From assembly GCA_016887505.1 (NCBI GenBank), contig CP069393.1, forward strand, positions 2,131,001 to 2,195,000: a stretch of DNA of 64,000 nt, in the 5' to 3' direction. This document shows, one piece after another, positions 1-8,900 of this stretch. Both the position numbers and the translations under genes were made by a program. The notes below the pieces were generated by a model that was not told where the DNA came from, did not search any database, and saw nothing but the letters and a program-made list of their open reading frames with translations. Source of the stretch: Clostridia bacterium. GTDB lineage: Bacteria; Bacillota; TC1; UBA5767. Position 1 is the stretch's first letter. Every line of letters starts with the position of its first letter.

Positions 1-327
1 TTAGTGGGTATGCTGATGAAGGGGATCGGGTTTGAAGTGCATGATATAGGTGTAGATATTGCACCGCTACAATTTGTTAAGGAAGCACAGAAAATTGGTG
101 CTGATATAGTATGTATTTCTTCGCTTCTGACGACCTCCATGATTAATATGAAATGGGTTATTGATGAGTTTGAAATCCGAGGGATTCGAGATAAGCATCT
201 TATTATGGTTGGTGGCGCCTTGGTCACTTCCCAGTTTGCCAAGCAAATCGGAGCAGATTTGTTTTCAGCTGAGGCGGGTGCGGCAGCTAGGTTGGCACGG
301 AAGCAATTGATAGAGAGAAATTCATAG
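1..327 (+). CDS. Corrinoid (B12-binding) protein, C-terminal part
   Basis: The frame is open from the first base, so the gene starts left of the window; about 108 C-terminal residues remain. They match the second half of the B12-binding domain of methyltransferase-associated corrinoid proteins (MtbC/MtgC/MttC group): an ISSLLTTSM strand-turn and the glycine-rich IMVGGALV segment that lines the nucleotide tail of cobalamin. The DxHxxG cobalt-ligand motif would lie upstream. The remaining part closely resembles the next gene's product (ISALLTTTM, MVGGAPV), so the two are tandem paralogues. Such proteins carry a methyl group on cobalamin between a substrate-specific methyltransferase and a second methyltransferase; those partners are not in view. 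It ends 74 nt before the next start, probably in the same operon. Confidence 0.85.
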   Translation, partial: LVGMLMKGIGFEVHDIGVDIAPLQFVKEAQKIGADIVCISSLLTTSMINMKWVIDEFEIRGIRDKHLIMVGGALVTSQFAKQIGADLFSAEAGAAARLARKQLIERNS

Positions 328-401
328 TTGGTAGCGGGTGATGTTGTGCACAGATGATGTTTTTAGGAGATATCCTAACAGAAACGTAAGGAGTGAACGA
401 T

Positions 402-1040
402 ATGAGTATTTTAGAGGAATTGGCAGAAGCTGTTGAATTGGGAAAACCTGATGAAGCAATTGCGAAAACACAAGAAGCGATTGAATTGAAGATGAGTCCT
501 TTGGATATCATGAATAAAGGTTTGATCGTGGGCATGGACATCATAGCTGAAAAGTGGTCCAGAAATGAAGTCTTCATACCTGAAATCTTGGTAGCTGCTA
601 TGGCCCTAACACAGTCGGTTGAGCTTTTAAAGCCCTTGCTATTGGATGGAGATGTGAAACCGGTGGGTAAGGCTGTAATTGGAACCGCCAAAGGTGATTT
701 GCATGATATTGGTAAAAATCTGGTTAAGCTGATGATGACTTCTGCTGGATTTGAAATGATTGATTTGGGTACGGATGTTTCGGATGAGGATTTTGTGACG
801 GCTGTCAAGGAAAATGGTGCGGACATTCTCATGATATCTGCCCTATTAACTACCACAATGACTTATCAGAAGTTAATCATAGAATCGTTAGAGAAGAGTG
901 GTTTAAGAGATCAGGTTAAAGTAATGGTTGGTGGTGCTCCTGTATCGCAAGAATTTGCCGATGATGTAGGGGCGGATGGCTTTGCAGTAGATGCTGTGGC
1001 TGCGGTCAAGGTAGCAAAGAAATTGCTTTTAGCAAGTTAA
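402..1040 (+). CDS. Corrinoid methyl-carrier protein (MtgC/MttC-like)
   Basis: A 212-residue cytoplasmic cobalamin protein with the two-part layout of its family: an N-terminal helical cap (about residues 1-85) and a C-terminal Rossmann-like B12-binding domain. The signature GDLHDIGKN is present, with His101 as the expected lower cobalt ligand; ISALLTTTM and MVGGAPV follow at the usual spacing. ATG 402 is chosen because AAGGAG lies 8 nt upstream; an in-frame GTG at 393 overlaps that ribosome site. The family accepts methyl groups from compounds such as methylamines, glycine betaine or methoxylated aromatics; the substrate cannot be told without the methyltransferase gene. A B12-controlled cobT downstream supports a local corrinoid theme. 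Confidence 0.9.
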   Translation: MSILEELAEAVELGKPDEAIAKTQEAIELKMSPLDIMNKGLIVGMDIIAEKWSRNEVFIPEILVAAMALTQSVELLKPLLLDGDVKPVGKAVIGTAKGDLHDIGKNLVKLMMTSAGFEMIDLGTDVSDEDFVTAVKENGADILMISALLTTTMTYQKLIIESLEKSGLRDQVKVMVGGAPVSQEFADDVGADGFAVDAVAAVKVAKKLLLAS

Positions 1041-1185
1041 TCTAAAAAAAATTGGTAGGGTGATTGTGGCATACTTGGTTTCTTGTATTTAGAAAAAATG
1101 ACAAAAGATATTTGTTATATAGATGGAGTCTTGTAAGGAATGTATATTGTGGGAAGAGTGGTTTCTTGCTACAATACTATTAAAT

Positions 1186-1345
1186 GAATAGAGCCTTGGG
1201 TGCCCTGTAGGGGAGAATAAGGGAATCGGGTGTGAATCCCGAGCGGGCCCGCCACTGTAAAGACTGAGTCGTGTTCATGTGCCACTTCGTAAGAGGGAAG
1301 GCGAATGCGATGATGACGTTGAGCCAGGAGACCTGCCCAAGACGA
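1186..1345 (+). promoter_or_regulatory. Cobalamin riboswitch aptamer
   Basis: The conserved core of the cobalamin riboswitch is readable: GGTGCC near 1199, the GGGAATCGGGTG stem with its partner AATCCCGAGC, the B12-box-like CCCGCCACTGT at 1249-1258, and the distal GAGCCAGGAGACCTGCC at 1321-1337. It ends about 50 nt before an intrinsic terminator and 150 nt before cobT, so it most likely turns transcription of cobT off when adenosylcobalamin is plentiful. Confidence 0.95.
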
Positions 1346-1394
1346 CTTTGCTGATTTCGATAGCACGATCAGCTTAGGTGAGGATGATGGAAAA

Positions 1395-1424
1395 TCCATG
1401 CCAGACTTGGTGTGGGTTTTTTTT
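1395..1424 (+). terminator. Riboswitch expression-platform terminator
   Basis: An 8-bp stem (1395-1402 with 1409-1416, including G-T pairs) around the loop AGACTT is followed directly by eight T (1417-1424). It lies between the cobalamin aptamer and cobT with no coding sequence between, as expected of a transcription-attenuating riboswitch. Confidence 0.8.
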
Positions 1425-1495
1425 GTTGCCTGCATAGGTCTTCAAGCGTCTGCTTTCGAAGAAAAAACGTGAGCTCGAAGGAGCAAGGAGGAACT

Positions 1496-2545
1496 ATGGA
1501 ACTACTAACGAATACACTTGAAAAAATTCAAGATTTGGATCGTGATGCTATGGATCAGGCTAGAAAGCGCATGGATAATCTGATTAAGCCTATGCGTAGT
1601 TTGGGTAGACTAGAAGATTTGGCAATCCAGATTTCTGGTATTACGGGAAAATTGCATGCTGAGTTAGATGATAAGGCGATTATTGTTATGGCGGCCAGTA
1701 ATGGTATCTGTGAAGAAGGAGTAGCGGCGGCCCCTTCAGATGTAACCCTCCTGATGACGAATTTCATTGGTTCTGGCGTGAGTGGGGTGCGTGCAATATC
1801 AAAGACGGCTGGTATAGATGTAATTACCGTGGATATTGGTGTGGACGGTGATGTGAGTGAAAAAAGTGTATTGTGTAAAAAAGTGAAATCAGGTACAGAT
1901 AATATGGCCAAAGGTCCGGCGATGAGTCGTGAAGAAGCTGTGAGAGCAATAGAAATCGGTATTGAAATTGCTACAGAAGAAATTCAAAAGGGTCGAAAAA
2001 TCTTGGGAACTGGTGAGATGGGTATAGGAAATACGAGTACGAGTACAGCTATTTTATCCGTACTGAGTGGTAAGGCAGTAGAAGAGATAGTTGGTGTAGG
2101 CGCAAACTTGCCTGAAGCTCAGGTAAGTAAAAAAGCCGCAGCGATTCGTAGAGCCATTGAAGTAAATAACCCCAATCCAGAGGATATCATTGATGTATTG
2201 GCCAAGGTTGGTGGCCTAGATATTGCTGGCATGGCAGGGGTAATGATTGCCGGAGCTGCAAATAGAGTGCCTGTGGTTGTGGATGGTTATATTTCTACGA
2301 TTGCTGCTTTGGTTGCTGAAAGACTTGATGAACGGGTAAAACATTATCTTATTGCTTCTCATGCGTCTTGTGAAAAGGGTGCTAAAACAGCTTCTGATCT
2401 GTTGGGATTAGATCCTATGTTGAATATGGAAATGCGCCTAGGTGAGGGCAGTGGAGCAGCGTTGGCCTTCCCAATCATTGAAGCGGCATCTCAATTGAGT
2501 AGACAGATGCTGACCTTTGAGGAAACTGGAATTATGGCAGTATAA
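1496..2545 (+). CDS. cobT: Nicotinate-nucleotide:dimethylbenzimidazole phosphoribosyltransferase CobT
   Basis: 349 residues, the normal CobT length. CobT transfers phosphoribose from nicotinate mononucleotide to the lower-ligand base to make alpha-ribazole phosphate in nucleotide-loop assembly of cobalamin. Recognisable family segments are KPMRSLGRLEDLA near the N terminus, GEMGIGNTSTSTAI in the middle and RLGEGSGAALA near the C terminus, which holds the family's catalytic Glu. ATG 1496 has GGAGG 5 nt upstream; the longer open frame upstream runs through the riboswitch and is rejected. No other cobalamin genes are adjacent, so this enzyme may serve lower-ligand exchange or salvage as well as synthesis. 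Regulation is by the riboswitch directly upstream. Confidence 0.96.
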   Translation: MELLTNTLEKIQDLDRDAMDQARKRMDNLIKPMRSLGRLEDLAIQISGITGKLHAELDDKAIIVMAASNGICEEGVAAAPSDVTLLMTNFIGSGVSGVRAISKTAGIDVITVDIGVDGDVSEKSVLCKKVKSGTDNMAKGPAMSREEAVRAIEIGIEIATEEIQKGRKILGTGEMGIGNTSTSTAILSVLSGKAVEEIVGVGANLPEAQVSKKAAAIRRAIEVNNPNPEDIIDVLAKVGGLDIAGMAGVMIAGAANRVPVVVDGYISTIAALVAERLDERVKHYLIASHASCEKGAKTASDLLGLDPMLNMEMRLGEGSGAALAFPIIEAASQLSRQMLTFEETGIMAV

Positions 2546-2562
2546 GTCTGCCTTAATGTAAA

Positions 2563-2595
2563 GGTTTTAGGCGGGATTTTCTCCCGCCTAAAACC
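2563..2595 (+). terminator. Hairpin after cobT
   Basis: A perfect 14-bp stem (GGTTTTAGGCGGGA with its complement, loop TTTTC) starts 17 nt after the cobT stop. It lacks an immediate T run, so it may act as a weak terminator or as a 3' end stabiliser. Confidence 0.6.
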
Positions 2596-2683
2596 CTACT
2601 AAGATTAATTTTATTCTTGCATTGTTATTGCCTCTACGGTACAATTCTTATGGATGTACGTTTGACCGACTACATCTTGATGT

Positions 2684-2759
2684 GGGGGGTTAGCTCAGAT
2701 GGGAGAGCGCCTGACTGGCAGTCAGGAGGTCAGGGGTTCGATTCCCCTATTCTCCACCA
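2684..2759 (+). tRNA. tRNA-Ala (anticodon GGC)
   Basis: 76 nt with encoded CCA. The acceptor stem GGGGGGT pairs with ATTCTCC, the anticodon arm CCTGA-CTGGCAG-TCAGG places GGC at positions 34-36, and the T arm has the GGTTCGATTCC loop. GGC reads GCC and GCU alanine codons. The body resembles known bacterial tRNA-Ala sequences. It stands alone between cobT and a histidine kinase gene. Confidence 0.95.
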
Positions 2760-2768
2760 TACCGATAT

Positions 2769-2806
2769 AATCCGAATTCTTTCCTGAGGGAGAGGATTCG
2801 GATTTG
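2769..2806 (+). terminator. Hairpin terminator after tRNA-Ala
   Basis: AATCCGAAT pairs with ATTCGGATT, extended inward by further pairs, 9 nt after the tRNA. The following TGTTGCG is only weakly T-rich. It is a likely 3' end for the tRNA transcript. Confidence 0.5.
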
Positions 2807-2834
2807 TTGCGTTATGGAGTAATATACTAGACTC

Positions 2835-2843
2835 TGATATAAT
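2835..2843 (+). promoter_or_regulatory. Extended -10 promoter for the sensor kinase gene
   Basis: CTGATATAAT gives a perfect TATAAT preceded by TG one base upstream (extended -10), 25 nt before the GTG start at 2869. No good -35 is present, which is usual for extended -10 promoters. Confidence 0.5.
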
Positions 2844-2868
2844 CATTTTAACAAAGTTATGAGGGGAA

Positions 2869-4881
2869 GTGACTGTTATCCAAGGTCTCATAAACAAGTA
2901 TCGATTGCTTATTATAATACTCGCTGCATTGTTAACCGTTATGGTTCTCATGCTTTTTGTCCGGCTTCCGGGTATGATAGATAAGGAACCTGAAAATATT
3001 ACTGTCCAAGAGGTAGATGGTGTTTTTAGTCTGAAAAACATTACAGATTGGGACGCAACCGTCATGCTACCACCTAGCCATATCTACTATCCTAACACCC
3101 TGCTGACACCGGAGGAGGTTGAGTTTGCGGTGCCGATCAGCACGACACAACTTGAGACGCTGCAAGCCGATTTTTTATCCCAACGTTTCATAGTAGCCTT
3201 GCCAGAAAATAACGATGTCTATTCTTTGACCTTTTCCTTGTCAGGCCGCCACGCCATGCGAGTCTATGTAAATGGTGAACTGGTTGGTCAGTCAGGGCAG
3301 CCTGGGACTACCAAGCAGGATACGGAGGTGTGGGAGAACAACTTGACCTGCTATGCCTCACCGATAAACGGGGAAATGGATATCATTTTACAGTCAGCCC
3401 AGTTTTACCACTATCGCAGTGGTGCGCAACTGGCTAGCTTGAGTCTTCAAAATACGGCTGCTGCGCCAAACAGCGGCCTAAGTGATAAAACCCATGGATT
3501 TTTTGTTATGGGTGCATTTTTGTGCGCAGCGGCAATACTACTGTGCATCTATCTCCTCCTGTCGCATACGAAAGCGACCTTATACTTTGTACTAGCCTGT
3601 CTTACCATGGCCTTGCGTGAGTGCATCCAAAGCCAGGCGTGGACATACTTTTCTGTTCTACCCGGAAATATATCATTTATGCTTGAATATTTAAGTGTCG
3701 TCTTACTTACGATTTTCCTATCTCTATATCTTGGCCAGTATGCTACTGGCAGATTTTTACATACGATTCAGTATACGGCAATTATCGGCTCTTTGATGTA
3801 TGGCCTATGCGTCTTGTTTGGTGACTCAGTCTTGTATACTTCCATCCTGATATATTACCAAATCTTGTTGGTGCTTTGTATTGTTCCCGGGATATCCGCC
3901 CTATTTTGGTCGATGCGTTATCCTAGCAAAGAACAGTCGGCTGCCTTGTATGGCATGGCCGTATTTTATCTGGCTGCTATAGGTGATATCTTGTTGTACA
4001 ACAATATATTTGGCTACCAACATCCCAAAACACCAATTTCTGAAGACGCCATGATGATTTTCGTGCTTGCTCAGACGGTGTCACTATTCCTGATGAATAA
4101 CAGTCTACTTGCTGAATCAAAGGCAACGGAGCAAAAACTGGCAGAAGAAAAGAATGCGCTGGAAAGTCTCAATCGTCTGAAAACTGAATTTTTAGGTAAT
4201 ATTTCTCATGAGCTCAAAACACCTCTTACCGTGATGTCTGGTTACGCACAGACTACGAACCAACTGGTTGATCGTCCCGGGGAGGTGGATGGCAGTGAAA
4301 TCTCTCGGAGGATGAAGCTAATTACCTCTGAAGCAGAGCGCCTTTCCCTGATGGTGGGCCATATTCTTGATGTGACGCGGATGGAAGAAGGACGCATGGT
4401 GATGGAAAAGCGCTCTTGCCACATCGATGAAATCATCCACGGGGCTGTCGAAATTCACTATCCTATGCTCAATAAAAATCAAAACCGATTGAAAATTCAG
4501 ATTGAACAGGGATTGGCAGATATTTGGGCTGATCCTGCCCGCATCTCGCAGGTAATTGTGAACTTGATTTCCAATGCGGTACGTTTTACCTCAGACGGGA
4601 TCATTACCATTTCTGCGAAGCAGAAGGAGGGTAAGATTTGTATCTGTGTTTCAGATACAGGGATTGGTATTGCACCGGAGCAGCAGGCGAGCCTGTTCGA
4701 GCGCTATGGAGGAAAACAAAAATCCGGTAGCGGTCAGGATACCGGCACCGGACTGGGATTATATATTTGCAAGCATATCGTGGAAGAGCATGGTGGAACC
4801 ATCTGGATTGAAAGCGAAGAAGGTAAGGGGACCTCTGTCTTTTTCACCTTGCCCCTTGCTACTAATACTGAACCTTGCTAA
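2869..4881 (+). CDS. 7TM-type sensor histidine kinase
   Basis: 670 residues. A first membrane helix (about residues 10-30) precedes an extracytoplasmic beta-rich domain (about 35-205) like 7TMR-DISM sensors, then about seven membrane helices (210-405), a short coiled coil and a HisKA-HATPase_c core. The H box is FLGNISHELKTP with His447, the N box DPARISQVIVNLISNAV, G1 DTGIGIAP and G2 GTGLGLYI. It should autophosphorylate on His447 in response to an extracellular ligand and pass the phosphate to the convergent response regulator next door. GTG 2869 is preceded by GAGGGG. The 3' end overlaps that regulator gene by 20 nt on the opposite strand, an uncommon arrangement for a kinase/regulator pair. 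Confidence 0.9.
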   Translation: MTVIQGLINKYRLLIIILAALLTVMVLMLFVRLPGMIDKEPENITVQEVDGVFSLKNITDWDATVMLPPSHIYYPNTLLTPEEVEFAVPISTTQLETLQADFLSQRFIVALPENNDVYSLTFSLSGRHAMRVYVNGELVGQSGQPGTTKQDTEVWENNLTCYASPINGEMDIILQSAQFYHYRSGAQLASLSLQNTAAAPNSGLSDKTHGFFVMGAFLCAAAILLCIYLLLSHTKATLYFVLACLTMALRECIQSQAWTYFSVLPGNISFMLEYLSVVLLTIFLSLYLGQYATGRFLHTIQYTAIIGSLMYGLCVLFGDSVLYTSILIYYQILLVLCIVPGISALFWSMRYPSKEQSAALYGMAVFYLAAIGDILLYNNIFGYQHPKTPISEDAMMIFVLAQTVSLFLMNNSLLAESKATEQKLAEEKNALESLNRLKTEFLGNISHELKTPLTVMSGYAQTTNQLVDRPGEVDGSEISRRMKLITSEAERLSLMVGHILDVTRMEEGRMVMEKRSCHIDEIIHGAVEIHYPMLNKNQNRLKIQIEQGLADIWADPARISQVIVNLISNAVRFTSDGIITISAKQKEGKICICVSDTGIGIAPEQQASLFERYGGKQKSGSGQDTGTGLGLYICKHIVEEHGGTIWIESEEGKGTSVFFTLPLATNTEPC

Positions 4882-5548
4882 AAATATACTCGTTTTTTCC
4901 TGCACTAGAAAGTTCAAACCAGCCACCGTCATCTAATTTAAGCTTTCTGCGTAGATTTGCCACGTGGGTCTTGACGGTTCCCACAGCACCAGGGGAAGGC
5001 GTGCCCCAGGCACGCCGGTAAATTTCATCCACACTCAGCCGCTGTCCTGCAAATAGGGCAAAGTAGCCGAGAAGTTGTAATTCCTTCATGGTTAGAGGAA
5101 TACTCTTGCCGTCCAGCACAGCTTCTCCTGCCAAAAAATCAATGGTCAAGGGGGGAAGCTCAATGATGCCCGCAGACATAAAGCCATTGCGGCGTAGTTG
5201 CGCCGCAACGCGTGCGCTTAAAACATTTAAATCATAGGGTTTGGTAACATAATCGTCCCCGCCCTGCAAAAGTCCCTTTACCACATTCTCATTTTCATTC
5301 CTGCAGGTCAGGAAGATAATGGGAATTTTTGTTTTTTGGCGTAGCTCACGACAGAAGTCGAAGCCTGAGCCATCTGGCATCATTACGTCCAAAAGAATTA
5401 GATCAGGGGCGTGCTCTTCTAGAAAAAAGCGTGCTTTGGAAAGCGTGGGAGCACAGATTATTTCATAGCCCTTTCCCTCAAAATATTCCTTATTGATTTC
5501 CAATACCTCGGTTTCATCCTCAATCAGCAATAACCTTGCTTTTTTCAT
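4862..5548 (-). CDS. OmpR/PhoB-family response regulator
   Basis: 228 residues on the minus strand, the only clear minus-strand gene here. The N-terminal receiver has the acidic pocket Glu10/Asp11, phospho-acceptor Asp54 in LLDVMMPDG, Thr81 and Lys103 in VTKPYD. The C-terminal winged helix (about 130-225) includes the recognition segment GTVKTHVANLRRKL. It is expected to be phosphorylated by the convergent kinase and to bind DNA as a dimer. An AGAGGTGA ribosome site lies just upstream of the ATG. Its promoter region faces the DUF2442-like gene and the SLH protein, which are transcribed divergently and are plausible targets; this is inference from position only. Confidence 0.93.
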   Translation of the reverse strand: MKKARLLLIEDETEVLEINKEYFEGKGYEIICAPTLSKARFFLEEHAPDLILLDVMMPDGSGFDFCRELRQKTKIPIIFLTCRNENENVVKGLLQGGDDYVTKPYDLNVLSARVAAQLRRNGFMSAGIIELPPLTIDFLAGEAVLDGKSIPLTMKELQLLGYFALFAGQRLSVDEIYRRAWGTPSPGAVGTVKTHVANLRRKLKLDDGGWFELSSAGKNEYIFSKVQY

Positions 5549-5725
5549 GGTTTCACCTCTTTATTCTTATAGTAAGTTTAGCACATTTTATTGTATAAAA
5601 GGAAGCTGGAAACCTTTCAAAAACAGATAAGATTTCTTAACCTTTTGCACAGAAAAGTTTATTTTTGCTAGGCTTACAGTATGACGAGTATGTAGAAATA
5701 TCTGGTGGAGATGAGGTGATATATC

Positions 5726-5974
5726 GTGTTGCAAATAATTCGAGTGGATATTTTAGACGGACAAACCCTAGATGTAGAGCTAAACAACGGTCATCTAATC
5801 CTCTTTGATACTAAGCGCCTGCCTAAAGAAAATTCCAGTTACGACAAGCTGCGGGATCTGGAGCTCCTTCCCCGCCCAAGTACCGATGGACAAAGTGTTT
5901 ACTGGCGAGATGGCACCCGTCTTGCATTAGGCGAAATTATGGCCTTGCTAAACAAGCAGGATAGCAATGAATAA
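5726..5974 (+). CDS. Small DUF2442-like protein
   Basis: 82 residues starting at GTG 5726, with GAGGTGAT about 8 nt upstream. The pattern (a beta strand, LNNGHLILFDTKRL, a conserved Leu-rich centre and SVYWRDGTRLALGEIM) resembles DUF2442, a small alpha/beta family often found near toxin-antitoxin or regulatory genes but with no settled function. It lies between the divergent response regulator and the SLH protein gene, whose start is only 20 nt downstream, so the two are probably cotranscribed. The molecular role is unknown. Confidence 0.65.
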   Translation: MLQIIRVDILDGQTLDVELNNGHLILFDTKRLPKENSSYDKLRDLELLPRPSTDGQSVYWRDGTRLALGEIMALLNKQDSNE

Positions 5975-5993
5975 TGAGGAGGTATTCTAAGAA

Positions 5994-8900
5994 ATGAAAC
6001 AAAACTGGAAAAAGATCAGTTGCATATTTTTCGCACTGTGTTTGGTGTTGTTCATGTTGCCTACGGTAGCATTAGCAGACGATGCCAACACCATAAAGAG
6101 TACTATTGAAGCGTACACGGGTGGGATAGGAAGCCTGTCGGCTGAGGTATCCGCAGATGGAAGCACCGTCACCGTCACGGGAAATGTGACGGATGCAACA
6201 CAGAAACTTACTCTTGAAATTAGCGCAGACGTAAGGGTAATTTGGAAAGCATCCATCAGCTCGACGGAAGAGTTTACCGGATATTTGGTGACTGTCTTTG
6301 GAGACGGCGTTTTAGAAGTGGCGCAAGGCGGTATGATTTCATCCACCCGTAGCACCTCCCTATTCAACCGTTCCACCGGCGGAGTCCTGGTTTCTGGTGG
6401 TACCGTTTCATCTGAAAACTTCGCTATATGGAATGATTCCACTGGCGAAGTCCTGGTTTCTGACGGTATAGTGGAAAATACAGGTAATGGTAGTGCCATA
6501 TGTAATAATTCTACTGGTGTCGTTAGGATATCGGGTGATGCCATCGTAAAAAACAAGGCAAAATATAGCCCTACAATAATGCAAAATGATGTTGGAGTAG
6601 ACACAGCAGACCGTATTATTATTGAGGGTGGTAGGGTGCAAAATGATGATTCTAGCAATGCCATCTACAATGCATCCGCTGGTGGGATCCGAATATCTGA
6701 CGGCATAGTTTCATCTAACGGCGGTTATACCCTATACAATGCATCCACTGGAAACATGTCTATATCCGGTGGTAGGGTTGAAGATATTGGCATTGGTGTT
6801 GCCATATACAATATTTCTACCGGCCTTGTTAGCATATCTGGAGGCACCGTCTCGGCCATAAGTAACTTTGTGGTACGTAACGATTCTACCGGTGTCATCA
6901 GGGTATCTGGTGATGCAGTCGTTCAAAATGAAGGTGAAGCCACAATAATACAATATAAGCCCGAAACGGACATTGCGGCAGACCGTATTATTATTGAAGG
7001 CGGTACAGTGAAAAATAAAGGCACTAAAAGTACCATCTACAACAATTCCGCCGGTGGGATTAGCATATCTGGTGGTACTGTTTCAGCTGCCACTGGTTCC
7101 GCTGTAAGCAACTACTCCACTGGTGTTGTTCGGGTGTCCGGAAATGCGATTGTCGAAAATGACTCGAATCTTCATGCTACGATTAGTCAGATAAATTCTG
7201 ATGAGGATACAGCAGATTGCCTTGTCGTCAATGGTGGTACAGTGAAAAATACTGGCAATAACGCAGCAATATCGAACAATTCAAATGGCAAGATCAGAGT
7301 GAATGGGGGCAAGGTCATATCTTCTAGCGGAGTTGCTATAAAGAACAGTTTTGCTGGAACGATTGAGATATCAGGCGGTATTGTACTGGCGCCTGGTTCA
7401 TCATTTGCAAGCATAATTTATGTGGGAAGCGCTAGCTTCACGGAAAGCGACATTACTGGGACAGGCATGTTGATTGCAGTGGACCGAGCGGCATTTACCC
7501 AGAAACAGAGCAGTGCTACGTCGACAAATCTCTATCTTTGGAAAATGGGCGGTGAGGAAAGTCCGGTCAGCAGTGCTGAATGGGCAAGGCAAAACGACAT
7601 AAGTGGTTTGCTCGTTACCAGTTTTGAACCGGATGTTTTTGTTCCACTGGACAAGGTGACGGTAGCCCTTGCGCCAAAAGCGACAGATTTTACGGCACCA
7701 GATTCCTTGATTTACGACGGCTCAGCAAAAGCCTACACGATGCCATCCGATATGGAAGCAAGCATATATTATGAGGGCCTAGATTCAACAATGTATACAA
7801 GTTCTACTATTGCCCCTACTGATGCGGGTAGATACAAAGTTACCGCAAACGTGGCGGAAAATGATGTATATTCTGCGGCAGATAACCTTGAAATTGCGAC
7901 GATGGTCATTAGGCCAAAAACAATAACACAAGATATGATTGCTGAGATTGGCCCTCAAAGTTATACCGGTCAGAAGATTATGCCGAGCGTAACAGTAACG
8001 GACGAAAGGCTGCTGGTGAAAGATACAGATTATTCAGTATCGTATAGTGAACAGGCGACCGTTCCTAGCGGTGGTAGTGTAACCGTAACTGGTCTAGGGA
8101 ACTACCAGGGAAGCGTCACAAAAAACTTTAGCGTTACCCCCTTGGAACTGACGATTACTGGTGCAACCGTTGAATCAAAGGTCTATGATGGCACAAAGAC
8201 AGCTACGGTTTCAAGCATCACCTTGGACGGTGATGTGGATAATATGCTACTCGGAACGGATTTTGTGGTGACAGGCGAGTTTGACGATGAAAATGCGGGA
8301 AGTAATAAACGCGTTTCGATAGACATAGCGCTTAGGAATACCGAAAAAGCGGTAAACTATATCCTTGCTGGCAACTATACGTTGACGAATCAGACCATTG
8401 CCAAAGGGATAGCGCCAATAATACCAGATGAAGTAGTTTCCCATAGAAATATGATGACCGGTGAAAAGACACTGTCCATAGCGGCCTTGGTTCCATCTGA
8501 TGCGGGAACGGTATCTTTCGCAAAAGGTACCGAGACCGATAGAAACAACATTATTGGCGACTGGTCGGTAGATCTAAGTGGGCAAGTGACTTATTCGCTT
8601 AATGGAGGTATGGTTGGGAATACTGCTACTATACCAATCATTGTGTCTACACCAAATTACCAGGACTTTACGCTCCATGTGGTTGTTACTTTGATTGATA
8701 AAGTAGTACCGTCTGTTGAGGTTGAGGATATTTCTGCTACCTATGGAGACCCTTTGCTGATTCAAGGTTCTGCCACGGTGGATAATAAGCCGGTGACTGG
8801 GACTTGGAGTTTTGTGGGTGATACAAGCAGTCTGGCAATCGGACCGAATCTTGTTATGGTTGCATTTGTCCCCACCGACGTTGATACGTATGCCGATGTG

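Noticed and set aside
1412-1495. N-terminal extension of cobT
   Set aside because: The extra codons overlap the riboswitch terminator; ATG 1496 has the ribosome site and the conserved N terminus.
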